NCBI GenBank assembly: GCA_965263455.1
Contig: CBDHHN010000002.1
Location: 1-64,000, forward strand
Reading direction: 5' to 3'
DNA from: CADEDH01 sp965263455
GTDB lineage: Bacteria > Actinomycetota > Acidimicrobiia > Acidimicrobiales > SZUA-35
Length of the DNA stretch: 64,000 nt
Positions 8,441 to 16,011 of the stretch are shown here, in pieces. The position numbers and the translations under genes are program-made. The notes under the pieces are model-generated. The model was not told the origin of the DNA, did not search any database, and was given only the letters and a program-made list of their open reading frames with translations. Each line of letters starts with the position of its first letter. The stretch's first letter is position 1.

Positions 8441-8938
8441 TCAGGGGAGAAAGTCCTCGGGGTTGACCTCGTCGAGGAACTTGCGCAACTCCTGCACCAT
8501 CTCCTCCTCGTCGCCGTCTCCCTCGGACTCCGACTCCTCGATCCCGGCCTCGTCGATGAGGTCCTCCTCGGCGAAGATCGGGCTCCCGGTCCGGACGGCC
8601 AAGGCCACCGCGTCGGACGGCCGGGCCGACAACGTCGTGGGTTCGGCACCGTCGCGCGACAGGTGGAGCTCGGCGTAGAAGGTGCCGTCCTTCAGCTCGG
8701 TGATCACCACCTGCTGCAACTCGGCGCCCAGGACCTCGAGCACCTGGGTCAGCAGGTCGTGGGTCATGGGGCGGGCCGTCGTGGTCTGGGACAGGGCCAG
8801 ATCGATGGCGTGGGCCTCGGGGCCACCGATGTAGATGGGCACCATGCGCCGCCGCCCCACCGTTTCCCGGAGCAGCAGGATCGGAGTGTTGGTGGGCATC
8901 TGCACCCGGACGCCCACGAGTTCCATCTCGACCGTCAT
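8441..8938 (-). CDS. Bifunctional nuclease-domain protein (DUF151/BFN)
   Basis: 165-residue cytoplasmic protein of the DUF151 family (Rv1829 in mycobacteria). Landmarks are MELVGVRVQ at the N-terminus, PIYIGGPEAHAIDLAL, the MTHDLLTQVLEVLG helix, and LSARPSDAVALAVRTGSPIFA. The acidic tail (ESESEGDGDEEE) is typical of actinobacterial members. The gene starts 6 bp after the FHA gene and is the last gene of the pgsA-gcvH-FHA operon. Family nucleases cut single- and double-stranded nucleic acid in plants and Thermotoga; the bacterial role is unclear. Confidence 0.9.
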   Translation of the reverse strand: MTVEMELVGVRVQMPTNTPILLLRETVGRRRMVPIYIGGPEAHAIDLALSQTTTARPMTHDLLTQVLEVLGAELQQVVITELKDGTFYAELHLSRDGAEPTTLSARPSDAVALAVRTGSPIFAEEDLIDEAGIEESESEGDGDEEEMVQELRKFLDEVNPEDFLP

Positions 8939-8944
8939 CGGCCG

Positions 8945-9433
8945 CTACCTCGCCCCGCTGAGGGAGATGAACACCAGCTTGAACTTCCCAACCTGGAGCT
9001 CATCACCGTCCGCCAGCCGCTCATTCTCGACTCTCGCCTGGTTGACATATGTGCCATTGAGGCTACCGGCATCCGACACCTCGAAGGAGTCACCCACCCG
9101 CCGCACCTCGGCGTGACGACGGGACACGGTCACGTCGTCGAGGAAGATGTCGCTGTCGGGATGACGCCCGATGGTGATCTGCTCGCTGTCCAGATGGATC
9201 CTGCTGCCCCGCTTGGGGCCCTGACGGACGACGAACATCCCCGGGGTGTCGGACGGGACGCCGTCGAGGGAGATGGGATCCGTGGCCACCTGGTCGTGCT
9301 CGCCCGACATGACGTCGAGCACGGCGGTCGGGTCGTCGGTGGGCTGGCGGGTCGTCAGCGGCGCGCCGCACGAACTACAGAACCTGGCCCCCAGGGGGTT
9401 CTCGTAGCCGCACGATGGGCAGGGCGACGCCAC
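8945..9433 (-). CDS. garA: GarA-like FHA-domain protein with N-terminal zinc ribbon
   Basis: 162-residue phosphothreonine-binding protein. The C-terminal FHA domain (about 65-155) contains HPDSDIFLDDVTVSRRHAE and GSLNGTYVN, almost identical to mycobacterial GarA/OdhI, which inhibits 2-oxoglutarate dehydrogenase and tunes glutamate metabolism. The binding residues are present (Arg90, Ser104, His107, Asn126). The N-terminus differs from GarA. In place of the ETTSV kinase-target tail there is a four-cysteine ribbon (C5, C8, C19, C22; CPSC...CSSC) and a short acidic linker. The start is GTG, 2 nt after the gcvH stop. The family call is firm; control by Ser/Thr kinases as in GarA is uncertain. Confidence 0.88.
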   Translation of the reverse strand: MASPCPSCGYENPLGARFCSSCGAPLTTRQPTDDPTAVLDVMSGEHDQVATDPISLDGVPSDTPGMFVVRQGPKRGSRIHLDSEQITIGRHPDSDIFLDDVTVSRRHAEVRRVGDSFEVSDAGSLNGTYVNQARVENERLADGDELQVGKFKLVFISLSGAR

Positions 9434-9435
9434 GC

Positions 9436-9819
9436 TCAGGCCTCCGTCAGGTTGATGTATGCCGACGCATCCATGAGGTCGTCGGTGGTGGCTCCAGAGT
9501 CTAGCTCAACCACGCAGATCCAGCCTTCCCCATACGGGTCGGCGTTGAGCCGCTCGGGGTGATCCTCCAGCTCGTCATTGACGCGCACGACCTCCCCCGT
9601 GACCGGGGCGTAGAGGTCGGAGATCGACTTGGTCGATTCGATCTCGCCCATCCGCTCGTTGGATCCGAAACGCTGTCCGACCTGGGGCAACTCGATGTAG
9701 ACGATGTCGCCCAGAGCGTCCTGGGCATAGTCGGTGATACCGATGCGGACCTGGGTGTCGTTCTCGGTCCTGACCCACTCGTGTTCGGCCGAGTAGCGGA
9801 GATCGTCGGGCGCGTTCAT
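9436..9819 (-). CDS. gcvH: Glycine cleavage system H protein
   Basis: 127-residue lipoyl carrier that shuttles the aminomethyl group between the P, T and L proteins of the glycine cleavage complex. It opens with DLRYSAEHEWVR and carries the lipoylation motif ESTKSISDLYAPVTGEV with the modified lysine at residue 64. It is full length for the family. The ATG at 9819 matches the family N-terminus; the frame continues upstream but that part is antisense-like sequence. No gcvP, gcvT or lipoylation genes are in the window. The gcvH-FHA pairing copies the mycobacterial Rv1826-Rv1827 order. Confidence 0.96.
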   Translation of the reverse strand: MNAPDDLRYSAEHEWVRTENDTQVRIGITDYAQDALGDIVYIELPQVGQRFGSNERMGEIESTKSISDLYAPVTGEVVRVNDELEDHPERLNADPYGEGWICVVELDSGATTDDLMDASAYINLTEA

Positions 9820-9854
9820 GGGCCACACGCTACCGCTTCCGGCCCCGGCCGCCG

Positions 9855-10559
9855 CTACCGCCCAGGCGAGCTGGGCGAGGGCTCGGGGCCGGGCCTCGAC
9901 CGCCGTAGCGCCAGGGTGGCCGGCAGGTACTGGAACAGCGCCGAGTACCAGCTGTAGGCGAGACCCGGGACGGCGAAGACCCAGGCCAACACGGCCAGCA
10001 GGCCGGCGTAGGGCAGGGTGCTGGCCGCTCCCAGGAACATGGGGAAGGCGAACATGTGGAGGAAGGCGCCGGTCTTGCCCTCCCAGGTGACGACGAGTCG
10101 CTCCCCTCCGGCCCCGCTCACCACCAAGGCCATGATCGAGACGACAGCCTCCCGGGCCAGGACGGCGACGGCCACCACCAGGGGCACCGCCCCGTCGATG
10201 ATGAGGCTGGGGACGGCGACGAAGAACAGCAGGCGGTCGACCACGGGGTCGAACAGGGCCCCGAACTCCGACGCCTGGTCCAGGCGACGGGCCAACCAAC
10301 CGTCGATCCAGTCGGTCGCCCCCAGGGCGGCCAGCAACCAGGCGGCCGACGCCCGATCGTCGCGGCCGAACAGGAGCCACAGGAACACCGGGATGCAGCA
10401 CAGCCGGGCCAGGGTGAACAGGTTGGGCCAGGTCAGGATCTCGTCCCGGGAGAACCGCAGCCGCAAGGGCCGGGCCCGCGCCTCGACCTCCGGCCCGGCG
10501 GTGGAGGCATCGTGGTCGCCCCGAGGATCCCCACCGGAGCGGGGTTCGCGCTCAGCCAC
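9855..10559 (-). CDS. pgsA: CDP-alcohol phosphatidyltransferase (PgsA-like)
   Basis: 234-residue integral membrane enzyme that transfers a phosphatidyl group from CDP-diacylglycerol to an alcohol, probably glycerol-3-phosphate or a similar acceptor. The full CDP-AP motif is present: D83, D86-G87, A90-R91, G100, D104, D108. Five to six hydrophobic helices follow. The GTG start at 10559 overlaps the upstream stop by 8 bp (GTGGCTGA). An apparent longer frame beginning with an alternating Met-Pro run is a read-through of the hexanucleotide repeat belonging to the upstream gene. In mycobacteria pgsA2 sits near the same gcvH-garA cluster. The exact acceptor cannot be read from sequence. Confidence 0.88.
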   Translation of the reverse strand: MAEREPRSGGDPRGDHDASTAGPEVEARARPLRLRFSRDEILTWPNLFTLARLCCIPVFLWLLFGRDDRASAAWLLAALGATDWIDGWLARRLDQASEFGALFDPVVDRLLFFVAVPSLIIDGAVPLVVAVAVLAREAVVSIMALVVSGAGGERLVVTWEGKTGAFLHMFAFPMFLGAASTLPYAGLLAVLAWVFAVPGLAYSWYSALFQYLPATLALRRSRPGPEPSPSSPGR

Positions 10560-12174
10560 CGGTGGCCCCGTCCCCGCCGTCCTCGGGCGAGGCGCCGTCC
10601 CCGGTGACCGGACCGTCGGCATCGGCATCGGCATCGGCATCGGCATCGGCATCGGCATCGGCATCGGCATCGGCATCGGCCCGGGAGTAGAGCGTCACCC
10701 CGTCGCGGTCGTGCAGGATGCGGAAGCCGAGCGCCGCCATGTTCTGGTCGAAATCGGCCCGGGCCCCCTCCGATCGGGGCGGCAACTGGTCGTCGACCAG
10801 GAGCACGGCTCGGGTGAAATCAGGGAAGCCGACCTGGGCCGCCGTCGGCTCCCGATCCTGGTCGAGGGGGAAGACCCACTCCCGGTTCGAGAGCACGGTC
10901 AGCGCCGCCGGCGAGGCCCGGACCGGGGTGTCGTCGCCGATGAGGGCCACGGCGTCGAGCACCGAGCGATCGGTCGGGGTCCGGGTGGCCCAGTCCCACG
11001 GGCGCTCGTAGGGCGAGATGGGCGACACGGCCACGTAGGACAACACGGCGGCGGCGGCCAGGGAGTACAGGAGCCGGACGTCGAGGAAGACCCGGTCGAC
11101 ACCCATGTTGCCCAGCCGGTTGAGGGCGAAGGTGGCGGCGATGAAGGAGAAGGCCAACAGCATGGCCGAGCGCTCGGCGAAGGCCGACGGCGAGATGGAG
11201 GTGGTCTCGGCCACCAGGTACAGGGCTCCCAGGGGCAGGGCCGGGGCCAGATGACGCAGCGACAGCAGGGGCAGGAACAGCACCGGCGACAACAACCCGA
11301 CCACCAGCGACACGTTGCGGCGGGCCACCAGGTCCTGCACCAGTTGGAGGGGGTCGGCAACGGGGGCCAGCACCATCTCCCCGAAGAACGATCCGTCGGC
11401 CCCGAACCCGGAGGCCACGCCGGTCAGCCCGACCAGGGGCTCGACCACCATGAGCAGGCCCACCGACCACAGCAACCCCACCCCCAGGGTCCAGATCCCC
11501 ATCGTCCGCTCCCGACTCCCGAGGACGACGAAACCCCAGAGGGCGACGGCCAGACCCAGGTCGGCCCGGCAGGCCAGCGCGACGGCGATCACCAACCAGT
11601 AGGGAACCCATTGCTTGACCGCGCCGAAGTAGGCCATGGCGATGAGGGCGGGCACGGCCAGCGCCACCGGATGGAAGTCCTCGACCGCCAGCCGGTGGGT
11701 GGCGGGATGGACGGCATAGGCCAGGATGAGGGCGGCGGCCGCCCCCACCCGGAGATTGGCCACCCGCCGGGCCAGCCACCACAACGGAAGCACGGCGGCG
11801 GCCAACGCCCCGGCCTGGACCACGACCAGCAGTTCGGCCGTGGGGGCCACCAGGGCCAGGGCCGCCAACGGGTAGAGGATGATCGACCAGTTCAGCTCCA
11901 GCAGGTGGACCTCGGTGCCGAACAGCGAGGCCTGGGGCATGGTGCCCTCGCTCAGCAGCCACAGAGACTGGCTGTAGGCGGCGAGATCGAGACCCGTGTC
12001 GAGGGCCGTGATGCGGGCCAGGGCCGAGCGGATCAGGACCGCGGCCAGCACCAGGGTGACGGCCACCGGAATCCACCGGTCACCGGCCCCGGCCTCGAGC
12101 CGGGCCTGTTGGCGGATGATCTGACGCCGGATCCTGCGCCGGACGGGGAGGCTGGTCGCCGCCGCCTCACTCAC
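10552..12174 (-). CDS. DUF2079 multi-pass membrane protein with (Asp-Ala)n tail
   Basis: 540-residue membrane protein with around ten or more hydrophobic helices. The N-terminal third (LDLAAYSQSLWLLSEG, LLELNWSIILYPLAAL, AVEDFHPVALAVPA) is characteristic of DUF2079, a family related to GT-C type membrane glycosyltransferases; the function is not established. The C-terminal periplasmic part ends in an alternating Asp-Ala run encoded by a GC-rich hexanucleotide repeat, then a Gly/Asp-rich tail. The GTG start overlaps the SRAP gene stop by 8 bp (GTGAGTGA), and its own stop overlaps pgsA the same way. Translational coupling of all three genes is likely. Confidence 0.8.
   Translation of the reverse strand: MSEAAATSLPVRRRIRRQIIRQQARLEAGAGDRWIPVAVTLVLAAVLIRSALARITALDTGLDLAAYSQSLWLLSEGTMPQASLFGTEVHLLELNWSIILYPLAALALVAPTAELLVVVQAGALAAAVLPLWWLARRVANLRVGAAAALILAYAVHPATHRLAVEDFHPVALAVPALIAMAYFGAVKQWVPYWLVIAVALACRADLGLAVALWGFVVLGSRERTMGIWTLGVGLLWSVGLLMVVEPLVGLTGVASGFGADGSFFGEMVLAPVADPLQLVQDLVARRNVSLVVGLLSPVLFLPLLSLRHLAPALPLGALYLVAETTSISPSAFAERSAMLLAFSFIAATFALNRLGNMGVDRVFLDVRLLYSLAAAAVLSYVAVSPISPYERPWDWATRTPTDRSVLDAVALIGDDTPVRASPAALTVLSNREWVFPLDQDREPTAAQVGFPDFTRAVLLVDDQLPPRSEGARADFDQNMAALGFRILHDRDGVTLYSRADADADADADADADADADADADGPVTGDGASPEDGGDGATGG
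10616..10680. repeat. Hexanucleotide tandem repeat (TCGGCA)n, about 11 copies
   Basis: About 65 bp of perfect 6-bp repeats near the 3' end of the DUF2079 gene. On the coding (minus) strand it reads GCC GAT and encodes alternating Asp-Ala. Copy changes by slippage would alter protein length but not frame. It ends about 57 bp before the overlapping pgsA start. Confidence 0.95.
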
Positions 12175-12898
12175 CGTCGGCCGCCAACGGCTCGGGATCG
12201 ATCTCGAGCAGTTCGGGTCCGTTGTTGCGGACGTTGTTGACCCGCGTCGTCACCGGCTGGAGGGTCAGGATCTCGTCGGGGGCGGGGACGAGCAGGCCGG
12301 CCAGTTCCTCGATCTCGTCGGTGTCGGCCAGCCAGCGGTCCCAATCGGCCGGCGCCAGGAGCACGGGCATGCGGTCGTGGACGGGGGCCATGGTGCCGTT
12401 GGCCGCCGTGGTGAGGATGGTGCAGGTCTCCAGGGTCTGGCCCGGATCCAGCTCGTCGTCGGAGTCCTCGGGCGGCGACCAGCGCTCCCACAGTCCGGCG
12501 AAGACCAGGGGCTCGCCGTCGCGATGGTGGATGAAGTACGGCTGCTTGCGGGGCTTCTTGGGGTCGGGTCCCGGGATCTTGGCCCACTCGTAGAACCCGT
12601 CGGCCGGGATGAGGCAGCGCCGCTTCCGCACCGCCCGCCGGAAGGCCGGTTTGTCGAGGACGGTCTCGGCCCTGGCGTTGATCATGCGAGACCCGACCTT
12701 GCGGTCCTTGGCCCAGAACGGGACCAGACCCCAGCGGAGCTCGTCCAGCCGCCGGTGGCCATCGGCGGCCCGAACGGCGTAGACGGTGGTGGTGGGGGCC
12801 ACGTTGTAGTTGGGTTCCAGGGCATGCGTCGGCGGCTCGGCCTCGAAGTACCGGGCCAACTCGTCGGGCGGCGAAGCCGACACGAACCGTCCACACAT
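12167..12898 (-). CDS. SRAP/HMCES (YedK-type) abasic-site-shielding protein
   Basis: 243-residue protein that forms a thiazolidine crosslink with abasic sites in single-stranded DNA to protect them. The catalytic Cys2 follows the initiator Met (MCGRF), so this start is fixed by chemistry. Other active-site residues are Asn74 (MINARAE), Glu104 (GFYEW) and His174 (VHDRMPVL). It is full length, about 220-250 residues in the family. A TAGCGT element lies 7 nt before the ATG. The gene is first in a minus-strand operon with DUF2079, pgsA, gcvH, the FHA gene and DUF151. No LexA box is visible upstream. Confidence 0.95.
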   Translation of the reverse strand: MCGRFVSASPPDELARYFEAEPPTHALEPNYNVAPTTTVYAVRAADGHRRLDELRWGLVPFWAKDRKVGSRMINARAETVLDKPAFRRAVRKRRCLIPADGFYEWAKIPGPDPKKPRKQPYFIHHRDGEPLVFAGLWERWSPPEDSDDELDPGQTLETCTILTTAANGTMAPVHDRMPVLLAPADWDRWLADTDEIEELAGLLVPAPDEILTLQPVTTRVNNVRNNGPELLEIDPEPLAADGE

Positions 12899-12905
12899 CT
12901 CCCCG

Positions 12906-12911
12906 ACGCTA
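12906..12911 (-). promoter_or_regulatory. -10 element close to the SRAP start (possible leaderless promoter)
   Basis: TAGCGT on the minus strand ends 7 nt before the ATG at 12898. The intervening CGGGGAG could also act as a weak ribosome site, so this one is less clear than the other leaderless candidates. Confidence 0.35.
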
Positions 12912-12992
12912 GTCGCCCGGTCCCGGCCCGCCGCGCCGACCGCGCCGGATTCCCCCCGCCGGGCCGGGATCGTCGCCCCGGCACCGCCCCCT

Positions 12993-14549
12993 TCAGCTCG
13001 TCGGGTAGAAGCGTGGGCGCCGGGGCAACAGGTGGCGGCGACGGTCGAGGATGCGGCCGATGCGGAGATCGCCGTCGGCCTGGGCCTGGTTCAACCGCCG
13101 CCCGGCATCGAACTCCGAGAGGCGCCGCTGGTCGACCTCCTGCTCGAGCCCTGCCAGCTGCTCCGGGGTGACCGGAGACGGGCCCCCGAGCCGAGGCCGA
13201 ATGTCGACGACGAGCACGGCCGCCAGCAGCGACGCCAACCCGATCAGCCCCAGCACCGACCAGACGCGGAACAGCGTCGGCCCCGACGCCCCGTCGAGGC
13301 CGACCATCGAGGCCAGCCATGGTCCGAGCCGGACACCGATGCCGGGGGCGACCACGGCCACGGCCACCATGACGAGCGCCAGCAACAGCACCGGAGCCAC
13401 GGCCCTCAGATCGAGGCGCCGTTCGACGACGCTGCGGGCCCGAGCCAGCTCCCGCTCCTTGGCCGCCCGGTCCCGCTCCCGGGCGATGACGGCCTCCCGG
13501 GCCCGTTGCTGATCGCGACGGCACCGCTCCAGCCGCCGGCGCAGATCGACCTCCAGCGCGGCCAGGCTGAAGCGGCGCGATCCGGGGACGGGTGGCGACT
13601 CGTCGTCGTCCCAGCCCGGCCCGTCGTCCACCGAACGCAGCCGGCGTTGGAGGACGTCGAGCGAGGCCAACTCCTCGCCCAGGGTGTCGGCCCGCTCGAC
13701 CCGGGCCGGGGTGGCCCGGAGGCCGAGCAGGGCCACATCGACATCGAGGAGGGGATCGGCTTCCAGCGCACGTCGCAGATGGCGGTCGGGCTCGTCGGAG
13801 AGCAGGGCCAGGTGGAGTGACAACGCAGGGCACGGCAGGTCGAGTCGGGCCTCGGTCTCGACCAGGATCTCGTGGGCCCGGTCCTCCCAACCGGAATGGG
13901 CCAGGACCAGGGCGGCCGTCATCTCGGCGTAGACGGCGGCGGCGGGATCGGCCGACCGGAGGTACCGGGCGGCCCGGCGGAGGTGGCGGGAACCCCGGTC
14001 GGCGTCGATATCGGCGGCCGCCACTCCGGCCCCGAACCAGAAGAACGGCTCGGTCGGGATCTGGTCGGCGGCCTGAAGGAACAGTCGCTCGGCCTCCACG
14101 TACCACCCGTTGTGGTGGGCCTGGCACGCCAGTTCGGCTCGCTCCCGCGCCGCGGCGGCCCCAGGCACCGTGAGCAACGCTTCGGCCCGGACGACGGTGT
14201 CGGTCAGGGTCGCCACCGCGGCGTGGACGGCGGCCGCCGCCGACCCGGGATGGCTCGGTGGCAGGGCGTCGGGCTCGGGCGGCCGGGGCCTCGCCGAGGG
14301 ATCCCGGGGGCTGAGGGTCAGGGGCTGGTGGAGGATGGCGTCGAGGGCCACCCCGAGGCGGGAGGCCACGGCGCTGGTGTCGGCGACGTCGCGCGAGACC
14401 GCCCGATCGACCGTCCAGGCCAGGGCGCTCGACGACGCCGGCGGCGGGAACAGGTCGGCCACGAGCGCGCCCAACGCCCGGACCGCGTCCGGGTACGACG
14501 CCAACAGCGCCGTCTCGACCGTCCCTCTGGCCTCAGGTTCCACAGTCAT
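12993..14549 (-). CDS. Unrecognised protein: TPR-like domain, coiled coil, two TM helices
   Basis: 518 residues; I do not recognise a named family. An N-terminal helical domain (about 10-75) may be helix-turn-helix-like (DTSAVASRLGVALDAIL). TPR-like helical repeats follow at about 125-280 (AERLFLQAADQIPTEPFFWFGAGVAAA and similar). A highly charged coiled coil (about 335-385) precedes two membrane helices (about 390-412 and 438-458) and a basic C-terminal tail. The layout suggests a membrane-anchored scaffold with cytoplasmic repeats. The ATG at 14549 is chosen because longer frames run antisense to the nitroreductase. The reading frame has strong third-position GC bias, so it is a real gene. 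Confidence 0.75.
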   Translation of the reverse strand: MTVEPEARGTVETALLASYPDAVRALGALVADLFPPPASSSALAWTVDRAVSRDVADTSAVASRLGVALDAILHQPLTLSPRDPSARPRPPEPDALPPSHPGSAAAAVHAAVATLTDTVVRAEALLTVPGAAAARERAELACQAHHNGWYVEAERLFLQAADQIPTEPFFWFGAGVAAADIDADRGSRHLRRAARYLRSADPAAAVYAEMTAALVLAHSGWEDRAHEILVETEARLDLPCPALSLHLALLSDEPDRHLRRALEADPLLDVDVALLGLRATPARVERADTLGEELASLDVLQRRLRSVDDGPGWDDDESPPVPGSRRFSLAALEVDLRRRLERCRRDQQRAREAVIARERDRAAKERELARARSVVERRLDLRAVAPVLLLALVMVAVAVVAPGIGVRLGPWLASMVGLDGASGPTLFRVWSVLGLIGLASLLAAVLVVDIRPRLGGPSPVTPEQLAGLEQEVDQRRLSEFDAGRRLNQAQADGDLRIGRILDRRRHLLPRRPRFYPTS

Positions 14550-14662
14550 GATCGGTGCCCGTACCGGGCCGCCACCCTGATGGCGGGCGGCGACACCAGG
14601 TCCAGCCAACTCCCCCGCCGACCGATCGTCAACCGCGGGCCCCGGGACCGGGGCCGAGCCGT

Positions 14663-15304
14663 CTAGCGGATCGGGTTCTTGTAGGTGTCGAGGTAGGTGA
14701 TCTCCTCGACCGGGGGTCGGGAGGCCGGCTTGAAGTCGGTGCCCACGGTGTAGCCCACCGGCAGCAGTCCGGCCTGGGTCATGTGGGGTGGGATCCCGAG
14801 CAGCTCGGCCGCCTCGGCCTCCAGGCCCAGGTGGAGGGTGGTGTAGCAGCTGCCGAGGCCACGGCTGCGCAGGGCCAGCTGGAAGCTCCACATGGCCGGG
14901 ATGATCGACCCGAACAGACCGGCCCCGCCGTTGGGGCTCTCGTCGGCCCGGCCGACGATCATGGGGATCACCATGACCGGGACCCGGTGGAGGTTCTCGG
15001 CCAGGAAGAGGGCGGAGTTCATCACCCGTCCGGTCTGGGACCCCGCCTCCACGGTTCCCGCCGCCTCCTTGAGGTAGGCACCGCCGGCCCGGTTGTAGAG
15101 CTCGGCCAGGCCCGCCTTCTTCTCGGCGTCGCGCACCACCAGCCAACGCCAACCCTGGCGGTTCGAGCCCGTCGGGGCCTGGACCGCCAACTGCAGGCAC
15201 TCCAACAGCACGTCGTCGGGCACCTCCCGCTCGAAGTCCAGCCGCTTGCGCACGGCCCGCGTCGTCGAGAGAAGGGCGTCCACCTGTCCGAGGTCGAATT
15301 CCAT
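14663..15304 (-). CDS. Nitroreductase-family FMN oxidoreductase
   Basis: 213-residue flavoprotein of the nitroreductase fold. The N-terminal TTRAVRKRL supplies the FMN phosphate-binding arginines. APTGSNRQGWRWLVV is the FMN/substrate loop and GLGSCYTTLHL the C-terminal FMN-contacting stretch. It is near the usual 190-220 residues and likely a cytoplasmic homodimer reducing nitro- or quinone-like compounds with NAD(P)H; the substrate is not predictable. The ATG at 15304 is chosen over an in-frame start at 15370, which adds 22 residues outside the family. The gene is divergent from the thioredoxin-like lipoprotein, with 122 bp between. Confidence 0.88.
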   Translation of the reverse strand: MEFDLGQVDALLSTTRAVRKRLDFEREVPDDVLLECLQLAVQAPTGSNRQGWRWLVVRDAEKKAGLAELYNRAGGAYLKEAAGTVEAGSQTGRVMNSALFLAENLHRVPVMVIPMIVGRADESPNGGAGLFGSIIPAMWSFQLALRSRGLGSCYTTLHLGLEAEAAELLGIPPHMTQAGLLPVGYTVGTDFKPASRPPVEEITYLDTYKNPIR

Positions 15305-15426
15305 GGCGACACTGTGGTCGCTGACCGCCCGGGGCGCCAGCCCGATCCCGCCGGTCGGGGCCCGGGCCACCGACGACCGGCGGCGGGGTACGGCTGCCGG
15401 TCGCCGACCTGTGTCACACTTCCCGC

Positions 15427-16011
15427 ATGACTTCGGTCCCCTCCCCGAGCCCCCCGAGGTCGGCGCCGGCCCGGCGTCGGCGCCGACTGCTCGTCATCGT
15501 GGCCGCGGCCCTGGGCCTGGCCGCCGCAGCCTGCGGCGACTCCTCGACGGCTCAGGACGAAGCCGGGGGCGTCGTCGCCGACGATGCCACCGTGCTCGAT
15601 GCCGCCGTCTTCGACGGCACCGCCACCACCGTCGGCGGGGAGACGTACGATCTGGGCCAACTGGCCGACGCCGACCTGGTGCTGTGGTTCTGGGCCCCGT
15701 GGTGAACGTCGTGCAAAGCGGAGGGCCCTGCGGTCGCAGCGGTCGAGGCAACCTACGGTGACGAGGTCACCTTTGTCGGCATCGGGGGCGAAGCCCCGGG
15801 CCAGGAGTTCACCCCCTTCATCGAGCAGACGGGCACCGGGGCGTTCACCCACCTCGACGACTCGGCCGGTGACCTGTGGTCCCGGTTCGGGACCGGCGGT
15901 CGCTCCACCTTCTTGTTCGTCAACGACGACGGCACATCGGTGCTGACCACCTATGGCGTGGTCGACGAGACCCGCCTGAAGGCCGAGGTCGAGCGGCTCA
16001 TCGCCTCCTAG
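15427..16011 (+). CDS. Thioredoxin-like lipoprotein, probable selenoprotein (UxxC, in-frame TGA at 15703-15705)
   Basis: Read through one TGA, the frame gives 194 residues of a TlpA/DsbE/MPT53-type thiol-disulfide protein. An Arg-rich N-terminus and hydrophobic helix end in a lipobox (LAAAAC, lipidated Cys36), so it should be anchored outside the cytoplasmic membrane. The redox motif reads WFWAPW-TGA-TSCK: TGA (residue 93) takes the place of the first CxxC cysteine, and Cys96 is kept. The frame then continues cleanly (VTFVGIGG, FTHLDDSAGDLWSRFG, STFLFVNDDG) to a TAG at 16009. The usual cis-Pro position reads Arg-Ser-Thr. A SECIS-like hairpin follows the TGA. Selenocysteine is inferred. A nonsense mutation or sequence error is the alternative, but hitting exactly the catalytic codon by chance is unlikely. 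No sel genes are in the window. Confidence 0.75.
15724..15744 (+). promoter_or_regulatory. SECIS-like hairpin downstream of the in-frame TGA
   Basis: GGCC-CUGC-[GGUC]-GCAG-C-GGUC folds into an 8-bp stem (one G-U pair) with a single bulged C and a four-base loop GGUC. The stem begins 18 nt and the loop about 27 nt after the TGA. Bacterial SECIS elements need a short stem about 16-37 nt after UGA, with a G early in the loop. The GU in the loop resembles the SelB contact bases. Confidence 0.55.

Noticed and set aside
10560..10676. Upstream extension of pgsA beginning with a Met-Pro run
   Set aside because: It is the hexanucleotide repeat of the upstream gene in another frame; the GTG at 10559 overlapping the upstream stop is the natural start.
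10018..12240. 740-codon plus-strand frame antisense to pgsA and DUF2079
   Set aside because: Composition-driven shadow. Its middle is just the hexanucleotide repeat read as Gly-Ile.
15703..15705. Reading the TGA as a simple stop ending a 92-residue protein
   Set aside because: The frame after it keeps thioredoxin-family sequence and codon bias for about 100 codons, so a short protein is not plausible.
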